From: Vreelandella zhanjiangensis DSM 21076
GTDB lineage: Bacteria > Pseudomonadota > Gammaproteobacteria > Pseudomonadales > Halomonadaceae
Direction: 5' to 3'
DNA length: 64,000 nucleotides
NCBI RefSeq assembly: GCF_000377665.1
Contig: NZ_KB898653.1
Span: 163,093-227,092, forward strand
In this document: piece after piece, positions 8,939-18,254 of the stretch
Layout: each line of letters begins with the position of its first letter
Numbering within the stretch: position 1 is the stretch's first letter
The notes under the pieces: model-generated
Databases searched by the model: none
The model's input: only the letters and a program-made list of their open reading frames with translations
Told to the model about the DNA's origin: nothing
Made by a program: the position numbers and the translations under genes

Positions 8939-11900
8939 GCTGGCGCTCTCCTTTCGGGTCGATAAACACAGGGCTTACGATTTCAGCTTCATGCACCGTG
9001 CCATCGGTCATGGGGATATAGACGGTCTGGCCCATTCTCTCGTGGCCACCCATCACCACGGCCAGGGCGAAGCCGTGTTTGAGCGAGGCGCTGTAGTAGC
9101 TCGACGTGACGTGGCCCTTCATGTCCATGGGAATCGACTGCTTGCCGTCGAAGACGATCTGCGCGCCTTCCTCCAGCACTACGCTTGGGTCTTTCGGTTT
9201 CAAGCCGACAAACTGCTTGCGGTCCTTGCGCCGAGTATCGGGACGCGACAGGGCCCGCTTGCCGACCCAGGGGAAAGGCTTGTCGTAGCCGATCGCCCAC
9301 TGCATGCCGAGATCTTCCGGAGTCACCGAACCGTCGGTATCCTGGCCGACAATAATCAGGCCTTTTTCAGCACGCAGAACGTGCATGGTTTCAGTGCCGT
9401 AGGGCGTCAGGTTGTACTTCTCGCCGTGCTCGAAGAGTTTTTTCCAGACGTGCATGGCGTAGTTGGCCTGCACGTTGATCTCAAATGCCAGTTCACCGGT
9501 AAACGAGATGCGGAAAATTCGTGCGGGTACTTCGGCGACCGTGGCATCGCGCCAATCCATGAACTTGAAGTTCTCTTTATCGAGATCCATGTCCGTTAGT
9601 TCGGAGAGCAGCTTGCGCGCGTCTGGTCCGGTCACGGTCATGGTCGCCCAGTGATCGGTCACCGAATTGAAGTAGACCTGAAGCTCTGGCCATTCGGTCT
9701 GGTGCCACAATTCCAGCCACTCAAGCACGCCTGCCGCGCCGCCGGTGGTGGTGGTCATCAGGAAGTGGTTATCACCCAGGCAACTGGTGGTTCCATCATC
9801 CATCAGCATGCCGTCGTCTTTACACATCAGGCCGTAACGCACGCGGCCAGGGGCGAGCTGGGCCCACTTGTTGGTGTAAACGCGACCCAGGAACTCGCGG
9901 GCATCCGGGCCTTGAATATCGATCTTGCCAAGCGTCGAGGCATCAAGAATGCCCACGCCTTCGCGCACCGCCAGACACTCGCGGTTGACCGCATCGTGCA
10001 TGGTTTCTTTCTTGCCATTCACAGTGCGGGGGAAGTACCACGGGCGTTTCCACTGGCCCACGTCCTCGAACTCGGCACCGTTTTCCACGTGCCACTGATG
10101 CAGCGCGGTGTAGCGCTCAGGATCAAACAGCTCGCCGCAGTGACGGCCAACGATGGCGCCAAACGTCACCGGCGTATAGTTGGGTCGGAATACAGTGGTG
10201 CCCACTTCGGGAATCGAACGCTTCAGGCAGCGTGCAGCAATCGCCATACCGTTGATGTTGCCAAGCTTGCCCTGATCGGTACCAAAGCCCAATGCGGTGT
10301 AGCGCTTGACGTGTTCAATGGATTCAAAGCCTTCGCGGGTGGCGACTTCAATACCCGCCGCGGTGACATCGTTTTGCAGGTCAACAAACTGCTTAGGCGC
10401 GCGCAAGGCGCTCTTTTCATGGGGTACCTGATAAAGCGCACAGGCCGGGGCATCGCGGCGCGCCCGCGTGGCGGGTAAAGCGATATCCTGAGCATTGTTG
10501 AAGCCGCTTTCCAGCGCTGCCTGGCGGCCAGCGCGAGCACCATCGGCCAGCGTCTCGCCAAGGGCGTAATAACCGGCCACGCCGCCTACCGACTGCATGC
10601 CTTTGACCTTGCCGGGTACAAAGCCCAGCAGCTCGTCATTCCATAGCGGCCGCGTACCGGTGTGCGATGACAAGTGAACCACTGGGCTATAGCCGCCGGA
10701 GGTAGCGATAGTATCGCACTCAAGCTCTTCGGCTTTCCCGGTCACCACGAAACGCTCAAGATCGATGGCCGAGATACGCGCCCCGGTAACGCGCTGATTG
10801 CCCCGCGCTTCGATCACGGCACTGCCGGTGATCACGCGAATACCGCTGTCGCGGGCCTGACGGACTAAGTCGCCGTCTGGGTTGGCACGCGCATCGACAA
10901 TGGCCACTACCTTGCGTCCGGCTTCTTTCCAGTCAAGCGCGGCGCGGTAAGCGTGGTCGTTGCTCGTAGAAAGCACCAGACTGTTGCCAGGCACTACCGC
11001 ATAACGACGAATGTAGTTGGAAACGGCGCCTGCGAGCATGTTGCCGGGCAGGTCATTGTTGGCATATACCAGCGGACGCTCATGAGTGCCGCTGGCCAGA
11101 ACTACCTGGACGGCGCGCACGCGGTGCAGGCGTGCCCGTGATTCGCCGGGGAAGCCTGCTTCACGGGCAGTATCGGCCAAGTGTTCGGTACGCCGCTCGT
11201 GCAGGGTGACGAAGTTGTGGTCGTGATAGCCGTTGGCGGTGGTGCGAGGCAGCAGCGTCACGGTTTCCATGCTGGCAAGCTCATTGAGCGTCTGTTCAAC
11301 CCAGCGTACGGCGGAAACACCATCCAGCGTCTCGCGGCTATCCAGCAGCGAGCCGCCCATCTCTTCCTGCTCGTCGCACAGGATCACGCGGGCACCGGCA
11401 CGCGCAGCGCTAAGCGCGGCGGCAAGCCCCGCCGGACCTGCGCCAATCACCATCACATCGCAGTGATGATGCATGTGATCGTAGATATCCGGATCGGACT
11501 CAGTAGGCGCACGACCCAGGCCCGCGCCCATGCGGATATACTTCTCATAGGTCATCCACATTGAGGCAGGGGCCATGAACGTCTTGTAGTAGAACCCTGG
11601 CGGCATGAAACCACCGCCCAGTTTGCCTACCCAGCTCATTACGTCGCGCTGAACGTTGGGCCAACCGTTGGTGCTGCGCGCGACCAGGCCGTTATACAGG
11701 CCTTGTTGTGTGGCGCGTACGTTGGGCACCTGAGTGTCATCCCGCGCGCCTAGCTGAACCACGGCATTGGGCTCTTCGGCACCGGCAGCAACAATGCCGC
11801 GAGCGCGCGAATACTTGAAGCTGCGGTTGACGATATTGACGCCGTTGGCGAGCAGCGCCGAGGCCAGCGTGTCGCCCTTGAAGCCTTGATAGCGTTGACC

Positions 11901-11972
11901 GTTGAAGGTGAACTCCAGCACCTGCGAGCGATCGATACGCCCGCCTGCCGCGATACGATTGGACTGGGTCAT
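8931..11972 (-). CDS. soxA: Sarcosine oxidase alpha subunit
   Basis: Large subunit, 1013 residues, of the enzyme that oxidises sarcosine to glycine and passes the methyl carbon to THF, giving 5,10-methylene-THF and hydrogen peroxide. Domains in order: an N-terminal ferredoxin-like segment (FTFNGQRYQGFKGDTLASALLANG), a dinucleotide-binding domain (VIGAGPAGLAAALSAARAGARV, from about 175), and a C-terminal aminomethyltransferase-like THF domain (about 600-1013, with FTGELAFEINV and GTETMHVLRAEKG). The length matches known alpha subunits. It overlaps soxD by an ATGA. Confidence 0.97.
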   Translation of the reverse strand: MTQSNRIAAGGRIDRSQVLEFTFNGQRYQGFKGDTLASALLANGVNIVNRSFKYSRARGIVAAGAEEPNAVVQLGARDDTQVPNVRATQQGLYNGLVARSTNGWPNVQRDVMSWVGKLGGGFMPPGFYYKTFMAPASMWMTYEKYIRMGAGLGRAPTESDPDIYDHMHHHCDVMVIGAGPAGLAAALSAARAGARVILCDEQEEMGGSLLDSRETLDGVSAVRWVEQTLNELASMETVTLLPRTTANGYHDHNFVTLHERRTEHLADTAREAGFPGESRARLHRVRAVQVVLASGTHERPLVYANNDLPGNMLAGAVSNYIRRYAVVPGNSLVLSTSNDHAYRAALDWKEAGRKVVAIVDARANPDGDLVRQARDSGIRVITGSAVIEARGNQRVTGARISAIDLERFVVTGKAEELECDTIATSGGYSPVVHLSSHTGTRPLWNDELLGFVPGKVKGMQSVGGVAGYYALGETLADGARAGRQAALESGFNNAQDIALPATRARRDAPACALYQVPHEKSALRAPKQFVDLQNDVTAAGIEVATREGFESIEHVKRYTALGFGTDQGKLGNINGMAIAARCLKRSIPEVGTTVFRPNYTPVTFGAIVGRHCGELFDPERYTALHQWHVENGAEFEDVGQWKRPWYFPRTVNGKKETMHDAVNRECLAVREGVGILDASTLGKIDIQGPDAREFLGRVYTNKWAQLAPGRVRYGLMCKDDGMLMDDGTTSCLGDNHFLMTTTTGGAAGVLEWLELWHQTEWPELQVYFNSVTDHWATMTVTGPDARKLLSELTDMDLDKENFKFMDWRDATVAEVPARIFRISFTGELAFEINVQANYAMHVWKKLFEHGEKYNLTPYGTETMHVLRAEKGLIIVGQDTDGSVTPEDLGMQWAIGYDKPFPWVGKRALSRPDTRRKDRKQFVGLKPKDPSVVLEEGAQIVFDGKQSIPMDMKGHVTSSYYSASLKHGFALAVVMGGHERMGQTVYIPMTDGTVHEAEIVSPVFIDPKGERQHV

Positions 11973-12358
11973 GACGAGGCCTCCTCGTTCAGTGCTTTGT
12001 TTTCAGACCGGGCGCCCACGGTCTGCCAGCCGCCATCGGCCACCTGGACACCTTGTTCGTGACGAACGTCGGGCGTTGCGGCCGTAATGGTCGGCTGCTC
12101 GCCCATCGGATAGGTCTCGAGAATTTCGTAGGTCGCCGTGTTACGGGTGATATTGAAAAACTTGCGACAGCCCACCGAGTGCACCCACATCTCATGGTGA
12201 ATGCCGCGCGGGTTGTTGCGGAAGAACAGGTAGTCGCCCCACTCCTCGTCGCTGGTGTTATCCGGGTCGGAAGGGCGCATCAGGTGGGCCTGGCCGCGAG
12301 CGTGGAACTCCTCTTCCTCGCGGTGCTCCTTGCAGTAGGGGCAGAAGATATAAAACAT
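11969..12358 (-). CDS. soxD: Sarcosine oxidase delta subunit
   Basis: Zinc-binding subunit, 129 residues, somewhat longer than the roughly 100-residue members because of an extra C-terminal tail after PMGEQP. The zinc ligands Cys6, Cys9, His60 and Cys64 are present (FCPYCKEHR and HSVGCRKFFN). It is preceded by a GAGGAGAG site, lies 12 bases after soxB and overlaps soxA by four bases. Confidence 0.95.
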   Translation of the reverse strand: MFYIFCPYCKEHREEEEFHARGQAHLMRPSDPDNTSDEEWGDYLFFRNNPRGIHHEMWVHSVGCRKFFNITRNTATYEILETYPMGEQPTITAATPDVRHEQGVQVADGGWQTVGARSENKALNEEASS

Positions 12359-12370
12359 GATGGGCTCTCC

Positions 12371-13621
12371 TCAGTGCGCCACGCCAGCGGCGCCGTGTTC
12401 ATCGATCAGCGCACCGGTATGGAAACGGTCGATGGAAAAAGGCGCAGCGATGGGGTGCATTTCACCCTTGGCCAGGCTCGCGGCAAAAACATGTCCGGAA
12501 CCGGGGGTCGCCTTGAAGCCCCCAGTGCCCCAGCCACAGTTGAAATAAAGACCTTTGACCTTCGTCTTGGACAGGATCGGGCAGGCATCCGGGCAGGTAT
12601 CCACGATGCCGCCCCACTGGCGGTTCATGCGCACACGAGAGAACATCGGGAACATCTCGACGATAGCCTGAAGGGTGTGCTCGATGGTCGGGTAGCTGCC
12701 GCGCTGGCCGTAACCGACGTAGCCATCGATACCCGCGCCGATAACCAGATCGCCCTTGTCGGACTGGCTGATATAGCCGTGAACATGGTTGGACATGGTG
12801 ACCGTATTAAGGATCGGCTTGAGCGGCTCGGACACTAATGCTTGCAGCGGATGCGACTCTAGCGGCAGTTTTATGCCTGCCATATTGGCGAGTACGCCTG
12901 AATTGCCCGCCGCCACGCAGCCCACGGTATTGGCTTCAATATCACCGCGGTTGGTGTGCACACCCAGTATCTTGCCGTCGCGGATTTTGAAGCCGGTGAC
13001 TTCGGTGTTCTGCAAAAGGTCGACACCCAGCGCGTCCGCGCCGCGCGCATAACCCCAGGCGACTGCATCGTGGCGCGCCACGCCGGCACTTTTCTGCCAG
13101 GACGCCCCCATGATCGGGTAGCGAGCACGGCTGGAAATATCCAGTTGAGGCTCGATCTCCTTGATCTGGCCTGGGGTGACCACTTCACTGTCGATACCGT
13201 TCAGGCGGTTAGCATGAACGCGGCGCTGAATGTCGCGCATATCCTGCAGGGTGTGACCCAGGTTCAACACGCCGCGCTGAGAAAACATCACGTTGTAGTT
13301 CAAGTCCTGGGAAAGGCCTTTCCACAGATCCAGCGAATGGTTGTAAAGCCGTCCCGCTTCGTCCCACAGATAGTTGGAACGTACAATAGTGGTATTACGT
13401 GCGGTGTTGCCGCCGCCCAGCCAGCCTTTTTCGACCACGGCGACATTCTTGACGCCGAACTCTTTCGCCAGGTAGTAGGCAGTGGCTAGCCCGTGACCGC
13501 CACCACCCACAATGATGACGTCGTAGCGCTTCTTGGGTTCAGGGTTGCGCCACTGGCGCTCCCAGTTCTCGTGATGACCGAGCGCATGTTTGACCAGTCC
13601 GAAGCCGGAATAACGTTGCAT
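12371..13621 (-). CDS. soxB: Sarcosine oxidase beta subunit
   Basis: Flavin subunit of 416 residues where sarcosine is dehydrogenated; in the family it carries FAD and covalently attached FMN. The N-terminal dinucleotide motif is [18 protein letters not shown] (from about residue 35), followed by the family's [20 protein letters not shown] segment. The C-terminus has the [21 protein letters not shown] motif. It is the first sox gene after glyA, 46 bases away, with an AAGGAGAA ribosome site. Confidence 0.97.
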   Translation of the reverse strand: MQRYSGFGLVKHALGHHENWERQWRNPEPKKRYDVIIVGGGGHGLATAYYLAKEFGVKNVAVVEKGWLGGGNTARNTTIVRSNYLWDEAGRLYNHSLDLWKGLSQDLNYNVMFSQRGVLNLGHTLQDMRDIQRRVHANRLNGIDSEVVTPGQIKEIEPQLDISSRARYPIMGASWQKSAGVARHDAVAWGYARGADALGVDLLQNTEVTGFKIRDGKILGVHTNRGDIEANTVGCVAAGNSGVLANMAGIKLPLESHPLQALVSEPLKPILNTVTMSNHVHGYISQSDKGDLVIGAGIDGYVGYGQRGSYPTIEHTLQAIVEMFPMFSRVRMNRQWGGIVDTCPDACPILSKTKVKGLYFNCGWGTGGFKATPGSGHVFAASLAKGEMHPIAAPFSIDRFHTGALIDEHGAAGVAH

Positions 13622-13667
13622 AAAGTTTCTCCTTGATCGGCTCCGTGGAGCCGGCTGGCGGCTATCG

Positions 13668-14993
13668 TCAGGCGACTGAGGCTGCGCTATCGACTACGTG
13701 CTCATTGGTGGCTTGGCCATATACCGGGTAGTGGGCACACAGATCGGCGACGTTTTCGCGCACCTGATTTTCTACATCCGTGGTGTCCTGCTGTTCGGCC
13801 AGCGCGTCGAGAATGTCGCAAATCCAGCCCGCCAGGTGTTCGCAGTCCGCTTCGACCATCCCACGGGTGGTTACCGCTGGAGTACCGATGCGCAAGCCCG
13901 ATGTAACGAACGGGCTTTGCGGATCGTTGGGCACGCTGTTCTTGTTGACCGTGATATGCGCACGTCCAAGAGCTGCATCGGCGTCTTTACCGGTAACGCC
14001 CTGCTTGATCAGCGACACCAGGAACAGGTGATCATCGGTACCGCCGGACACCACATCAAAACCACGCTCAACAAAGACGCGGGCCATGGTCTGGGCGTTG
14101 GCGATCACCTGGCGTTGATAGTTGACGAACTCCTGGTTCATGGCCTCTTTGAACGCTACCGCTTTGGCCGCGATCACATGCATCAGCGGGCCGCCCTGCT
14201 GACCGGGGAATACCGCACCGTTGAGCTTCTTGTAGAGCGACTCGTCGCCATCGGCGGAGAGAATCAGACCGCCGCGCGGACCGCGTAGCGTCTTATGAGT
14301 CGTGGTGGTCACGACGTGGGCGTGAGGCAGCGGGCTCGGATACAGGCCTGCGGCGACCAAACCGGCCACGTGGGCCATATCGACCATCAAGTAAGCGCCC
14401 ACTTCGTCGGCGATGGTGCGGAAACGGCGCCAATCGACCACGCGTGAATAGGCCGAGAAACCGGCAATGATCATTTTCGGTTGATGCTCGCGCGCCAGCC
14501 GCTCGACTTCGTCGTAATCGATCTCGCCGGTGCCTTCGACCAGCCCATACTGGATAGCGTTGTAGTGCTTGCCCGAGAAGTTCGGCGCGGCGCCATGGGT
14601 CAGGTGGCCGCCGTGAGCCAGACTCATGCCCAGAATAGTGTCGCCAGGGCTTACCAGCGCCATGAACACCGCGGCATTGGCCTGGGCGCCAGAGTGAGGC
14701 TGTACGTTGGCATAGTTGGCGCCAAACAGGCTGCAAGCCCGCTCGATAGCCAGCGCTTCCACCTTATCGACGAACTCACAGCCGCCGTAATAGCGCTTGC
14801 CGGGGTAGCCTTCGGCATACTTGTTGGTCAGCTGGGTGCCCTGAGCTTCCATGACCAGCTTGCTGGTGTAGTTTTCAGAGGCAATCAGTTCGATATGGGC
14901 TTCTTGACGCGCTGTCTCTTCAGCAATTGCCGAGGCAAGGGCTGTGTCGTAGTCGGCCAGGCGGGCTTTGGGAGAAAAATTGTTATGAGCCAT
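13668..14993 (-). CDS. glyA: Serine hydroxymethyltransferase
   Basis: PLP enzyme that joins glycine and 5,10-methylene-THF to serine, consuming both products of sarcosine oxidase. It is 441 residues. The PLP lysine is Lys234 in [14 protein letters not shown], and the LIASENYTS and [17 protein letters not shown] motifs are intact. The C-terminus is about 20 residues longer than the usual 417-420-residue housekeeping form, ending in a charged and then small-residue tail. As first gene of glyA-soxBDAG-purU(-sdaA) it is probably the betaine-specific paralogue. Confidence 0.96.
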   Translation of the reverse strand: MAHNNFSPKARLADYDTALASAIAEETARQEAHIELIASENYTSKLVMEAQGTQLTNKYAEGYPGKRYYGGCEFVDKVEALAIERACSLFGANYANVQPHSGAQANAAVFMALVSPGDTILGMSLAHGGHLTHGAAPNFSGKHYNAIQYGLVEGTGEIDYDEVERLAREHQPKMIIAGFSAYSRVVDWRRFRTIADEVGAYLMVDMAHVAGLVAAGLYPSPLPHAHVVTTTTHKTLRGPRGGLILSADGDESLYKKLNGAVFPGQQGGPLMHVIAAKAVAFKEAMNQEFVNYQRQVIANAQTMARVFVERGFDVVSGGTDDHLFLVSLIKQGVTGKDADAALGRAHITVNKNSVPNDPQSPFVTSGLRIGTPAVTTRGMVEADCEHLAGWICDILDALAEQQDTTDVENQVRENVADLCAHYPVYGQATNEHVVDSAASVA

Positions 14994-15429
14994 CTGGGTC
15001 TCCAGGCTAGTCGCTTTGTTCGGTCTGGGAGTCTGTTAGCGCCGGTAATCACGTCACCATGAACGCTATCCTGCCGCGATAGTATCGTTGGCCTTGCTCC
15101 CCAAGATGCTTGCCGACGTCACCACTCGGCGTATTTGCGACATCGGCGTTAATTTTTTAGAGGGCTTTATAAGGCGTCGTCCATTTATTGTTCGACGTCG
15201 CTTATGAGTAATTGAGGGTGGGGTGAGTGCGTCATGCTGCGGCAACAGGTTGATGTTTTTAGTTGGCCTGCTTGTCGGGAAGCGCTTCTCGCAGGCGCTT
15301 CAAATACGTCAGCTTGATTCAAAAATAATGATGCCAGCGCAGTTATTGAGGCCACTCTTGAGATCGTCCTTGAGAAAGCTCTTGAAGGTCCCTTGAGACT
15401 GCGTCAGCGCCCAGAAGAGAGGATTCCGC
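14994..15429. promoter_or_regulatory. Divergent control region glyA/sox operon and fdhA
   Basis: This 436-base gap separates the divergent glyA and fdhA starts, so it must hold promoters for both. Several GACGTC/GACATC-like blocks lie at 15110-15210, and a 12-base-period repeat (listed separately) occupies the fdhA-proximal end. No riboswitch-like structure or open gene was recognised. Control by GbdR is expected from the pseudomonad system but no binding site is asserted. Confidence 0.6.
15345..15403. repeat. Degenerate 12-bp tandem repeat with YTTGAG core before fdhA
   Basis: The cores ATTGAG, CTTGAG, CTTGAG, CTTGAA and CTTGAG begin at 15345, 15357, 15369, 15381 and 15392, giving spacings of 12, 12, 12 and 11 bases. 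The block ends about 27 bases before the fdhA start, so it lies in the promoter or 5-prime leader. It may be a set of helically phased protein sites or a decayed minisatellite. Confidence 0.6.
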
Positions 15430-16617
15430 ATGTCCAACAATCGTGGTGTTGTTTATATCGGCGACGGTAAGGTCGAAGTCCAGGATATCGCCTACCCGAA
15501 AATGGAAACGCCCCATGGCAAGCCCATTGATCACGGCGTTATCTTGAAAGTGGTTTCCACGAATATATGCGGCTCCGACCAGCACATGGTGCGCGGACGG
15601 ACTACGGCACCCACCGGCATGGTGCTGGGCCACGAGATTACCGGTGAGGTGATCGAGAAGGGTAAAGGCGTTGAGTTTCTCCAGATCGGCGATATCGTCT
15701 CGGTGCCGTTCAACGTGGCCTGCGGCCGCTGCCGCACCTGTAAAGAAGGTCACACCGGCCTTTGCCTGCATGTTAACGATGACCGCGCGGGCGGTGCCTA
15801 CGGTTATGTCGATATGGGCGGCTGGGTAGGTGGCCAGGCGCACTACGTGATGGTGCCCTACGCCGACTTCAACCTTTTGAAGTTCCCGGACCGCGACCAG
15901 GCGATGACCCAGATTCGCGACCTGACCATGCTGAGCGATATTCTTCCGACCGGTTTCCACGGCGCGCTGAAAGCTGGCGTTGGCGCAGGCTCCACCGTGT
16001 ACGTAGCAGGCGCTGGCCCGGTAGGCCTGGCGGCAGCTGCTTCGGCACGCCTTCTGGGTGCGGCCGTTGTCATGATCGGCGATTTCAACAAGGATCGTCT
16101 GGAGCACGCTCGCAAAATGGGCTTCGTGCCGATTGATCTGAGTAAGCATGACCGTCTGGGTGAGATGATTGCCGCAGTGGTCGGCGAACCCAGCGTAGAC
16201 AGCGCCATTGATGCGGTAGGCTTTGAAGCCATTGGACATGGCGGTAAAGAGCAGCCCGCGGTAGTACTTAACCAGATGATGGAAGTGACCCGCGAAGGCG
16301 GTTCCATCGGCATTCCAGGGCTTTATGTGACCGAAGACCCGGGCGCGACAGAGAAGGCCGCACAAACCGGTAGCCTGAGCCTGCGCTTTGGTCAGGGCTG
16401 GGCCAAGGGGCTCTCGTTCCATACTGGCCAGACACCGGTGGTGCAGTACAACCGCCAACTGATGCAGGCCATTCTGCACGGGCGCCTGAATATCGCCGAG
16501 ATCGTCAACGCCCAGGTTATTTCGCTGGAAGATGCGCCAACGGGCTACGAGCAGTTCGATGCGGGCGTGGCCAGCAAGTTTGTCCTTGATCCTCATGGAT
16601 TGCTGGGCGCTGCCTGA
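15430..16617 (+). CDS. fdhA: Glutathione-independent formaldehyde dehydrogenase
   Basis: Zinc- and NAD-dependent dismutase-type alcohol dehydrogenase family enzyme that oxidises the formaldehyde released during betaine demethylation. It is 395 residues, close to the Pseudomonas putida enzyme, and starts with the same MSxNRGVVYxG pattern. Catalytic zinc ligands are Cys47 (NICGSD) and His68 (GHE); structural zinc ligands are Cys98, Cys101, Cys104 and Cys112. The NAD motif is GAGPVGLAAAASA. An AGAGGA site precedes the ATG. It is transcribed away from the sox operon and followed by a strong terminator. Confidence 0.96.
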   Translation: MSNNRGVVYIGDGKVEVQDIAYPKMETPHGKPIDHGVILKVVSTNICGSDQHMVRGRTTAPTGMVLGHEITGEVIEKGKGVEFLQIGDIVSVPFNVACGRCRTCKEGHTGLCLHVNDDRAGGAYGYVDMGGWVGGQAHYVMVPYADFNLLKFPDRDQAMTQIRDLTMLSDILPTGFHGALKAGVGAGSTVYVAGAGPVGLAAAASARLLGAAVVMIGDFNKDRLEHARKMGFVPIDLSKHDRLGEMIAAVVGEPSVDSAIDAVGFEAIGHGGKEQPAVVLNQMMEVTREGGSIGIPGLYVTEDPGATEKAAQTGSLSLRFGQGWAKGLSFHTGQTPVVQYNRQLMQAILHGRLNIAEIVNAQVISLEDAPTGYEQFDAGVASKFVLDPHGLLGAA

Positions 16618-16652
16618 TTAGGCACTAAAACGCGCGGGTAACCGCCGCTGAT

Positions 16653-16686
16653 AACGCTCATGGCTTCGGGCCATGAGCGTTTTTTG
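16653..16686 (+). terminator. Rho-independent terminator of fdhA
   Basis: A perfect 12-bp stem (16653-16664 with 16670-16681) with a TTCGG loop is followed by a run of T. It lies 36 bases past the fdhA stop. Confidence 0.92.
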
Positions 16687-16712
16687 TGTCCGTTTATTGT
16701 GAATTTAAGACA

Positions 16713-16746
16713 TAAAAAAACGGATACCGAGCTAGGCGGTATCCGT
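16713..16746 (-). terminator. Rho-independent terminator of gbcB
   Basis: On the minus strand the arms at 16738-16746 and 16720-16728 form a perfect 9-bp stem followed by seven T residues (the A-run at 16714-16720 on the plus strand). Confidence 0.88.
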
Positions 16747-16779
16747 CTCTTGGCAGGCTTTGCCCTTTGGTTTGCCGCG

Positions 16780-17886
16780 TTAGAAATCGACCACCAGATC
16801 GCCTTTCGGTTTGCTGCAGCAGGACAGGATGTAACCCTCTTCAATATCTTCTTCGGTAATCCCGCCGTTGTGCTCCATTTCCACCTCGCCGGACTTCAGC
16901 TCCACCCGGCAGGTACCGCAGATGCCCATACCACAGGCCTTGGGGATATGCAGGCCAAGTTTGGCCGCTGCCGCGTGTACTGTCTCGCCTGGCTGAATAC
17001 GCACGCTTTTATTTGACTGGGCGAATTCAATGTTGATCAGTTCTTCGGGCTCGGCCTGTTCGGCTTCAACTTCAGCCTGCTCGGCAAGCTCCAGAACGTC
17101 TTCCTGGACATCCATTGGCGTCGCGCCAAACGACTCCTCATGGTAGTGAGCCATGTCGTAGTTGTTGGCACGCAAGATTGCCTTGATAGCGTTCATGTAG
17201 GGCGTCGGGCCACAGCAGAATATTTCACGCTCAAGGAAATCCGGTGCCATCAGCTCAAGCATGGGCTGGGTCAGGTAACCGCGGTAACCGGCCCACGCCT
17301 CACCGATATCGTCTTTCTTTTCACACACGATATGCAGCTTGAACTCAGGGATACGCGAGAACATGTGCACAAGCTCGCGGTGATAGATAACATCACGTGG
17401 TGCACGTGCGCTGTGAATAAACTCGACGTCCACGTTGGCGTTGGTATCAAAGAACCAGCGCGTCATCGACATCAGCGGGGTAATGCCCACGCCGCCGGAG
17501 AGGAGCAGCACCTTTTCGGCTGGGAAGTCGATAGAGTTGAAGTTACCGACCGGCCCGTGTACCACCAGCTCGTCGCCTACCTTGAGATTGGCGTGCAGCC
17601 AGTTGGAGACATGGCCGCCCGGCACCTGCTTGACCGTGATTGAAAAGCTGTAGGGCACGGAGGGAGAGCTTGAAATCGTATAAGAGCGCATGACCGGCTG
17701 GTTATCGATTTCAAGCTCTAACGTCACAAACTGGCCCGGCTTGAAGAAGAACATTACCGGCTGTTCAGCCATAAAGCAGAAAGTGCGAACGTCCCAGGTT
17801 TCCTGAATGATCTTGACGCACCGCACATGGTGGCGGCCGTTGGTCCAGGTCTGGGTCGTGACGGGATTAAAGAAGTTCATTGTCAT
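16780..17886 (-). CDS. gbcB: Glycine betaine monooxygenase reductase subunit
   Basis: Electron-transfer partner of the Rieske oxygenase GbcA: takes electrons from NAD(P)H and passes them through flavin and a plant-type [2Fe-2S] centre. It has 368 residues. Order of domains: FAD-binding barrel (RSYTISSSP), NAD-binding part (GGVGITPLMSM and CCGPTPYM), an acidic linker rich in Glu, and a C-terminal ferredoxin domain with the cluster Cys pattern CGMGICGTC and a later SCCSKP. It is divergent from gbcA across a 368-base gap, which supports paired regulation. Confidence 0.96.
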   Translation of the reverse strand: MTMNFFNPVTTQTWTNGRHHVRCVKIIQETWDVRTFCFMAEQPVMFFFKPGQFVTLELEIDNQPVMRSYTISSSPSVPYSFSITVKQVPGGHVSNWLHANLKVGDELVVHGPVGNFNSIDFPAEKVLLLSGGVGITPLMSMTRWFFDTNANVDVEFIHSARAPRDVIYHRELVHMFSRIPEFKLHIVCEKKDDIGEAWAGYRGYLTQPMLELMAPDFLEREIFCCGPTPYMNAIKAILRANNYDMAHYHEESFGATPMDVQEDVLELAEQAEVEAEQAEPEELINIEFAQSNKSVRIQPGETVHAAAAKLGLHIPKACGMGICGTCRVELKSGEVEMEHNGGITEEDIEEGYILSCCSKPKGDLVVDF

Positions 17887-18254
17887 CGTCGTCTCAATAT
17901 GGCCGTGCTATCGCGTTGCCTTCACCGGCCCGTCCTTTCTGCACGGTCCAGCACCATTAACCTGCATTCTGGGTACGCGCTTTGTGACCAGCTTGCCTGT
18001 TAGCGACACGCACTTACCTTACGGCACCTTCTGTTGACCAAAAATCTCCGCTCGCGTCGCCACTACGCCACATAGTGTCGTGGGTAGACAATTGATGGCA
18101 CTAGCCCTGGACCACAATCCATCCACAAGTAGCAAGCGCTGTGCGCTTCACACAATCGCCAGGTTACGCAACTTAACAACAACACAATCATGTTTGGTTA
18201 ACGACCCTGTCGCCGCCCTGAGTAAGGGGGGCGGTGTTTAAAAGGATATCTGGT
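17887..18254. promoter_or_regulatory. Divergent control region gbcB/gbcA
   Basis: This 368-base gap between the divergent gbc genes must carry both promoters. It contains no gene. A GC-rich inverted repeat (GCCGCCC near 18212 and GGGGGCGG near 18230) lies in the gbcA leader immediately before its AAAGGA ribosome site. An activator site for GbdR is expected but not claimed from sequence. Confidence 0.55.

Noticed and set aside
14994..15429. Glycine riboswitch upstream of glyA
   Set aside because: None of the conserved glycine-aptamer core sequences were recognised on either strand; only promoter-like and repeat sequences are present.
15343..16596. A 417-codon open frame on the minus strand opposite fdhA
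   Set aside because: It is a codon-bias shadow of fdhA: it mirrors the gene, has no ribosome site, and its translation resembles no protein family, whereas the plus strand is a clear formaldehyde dehydrogenase.
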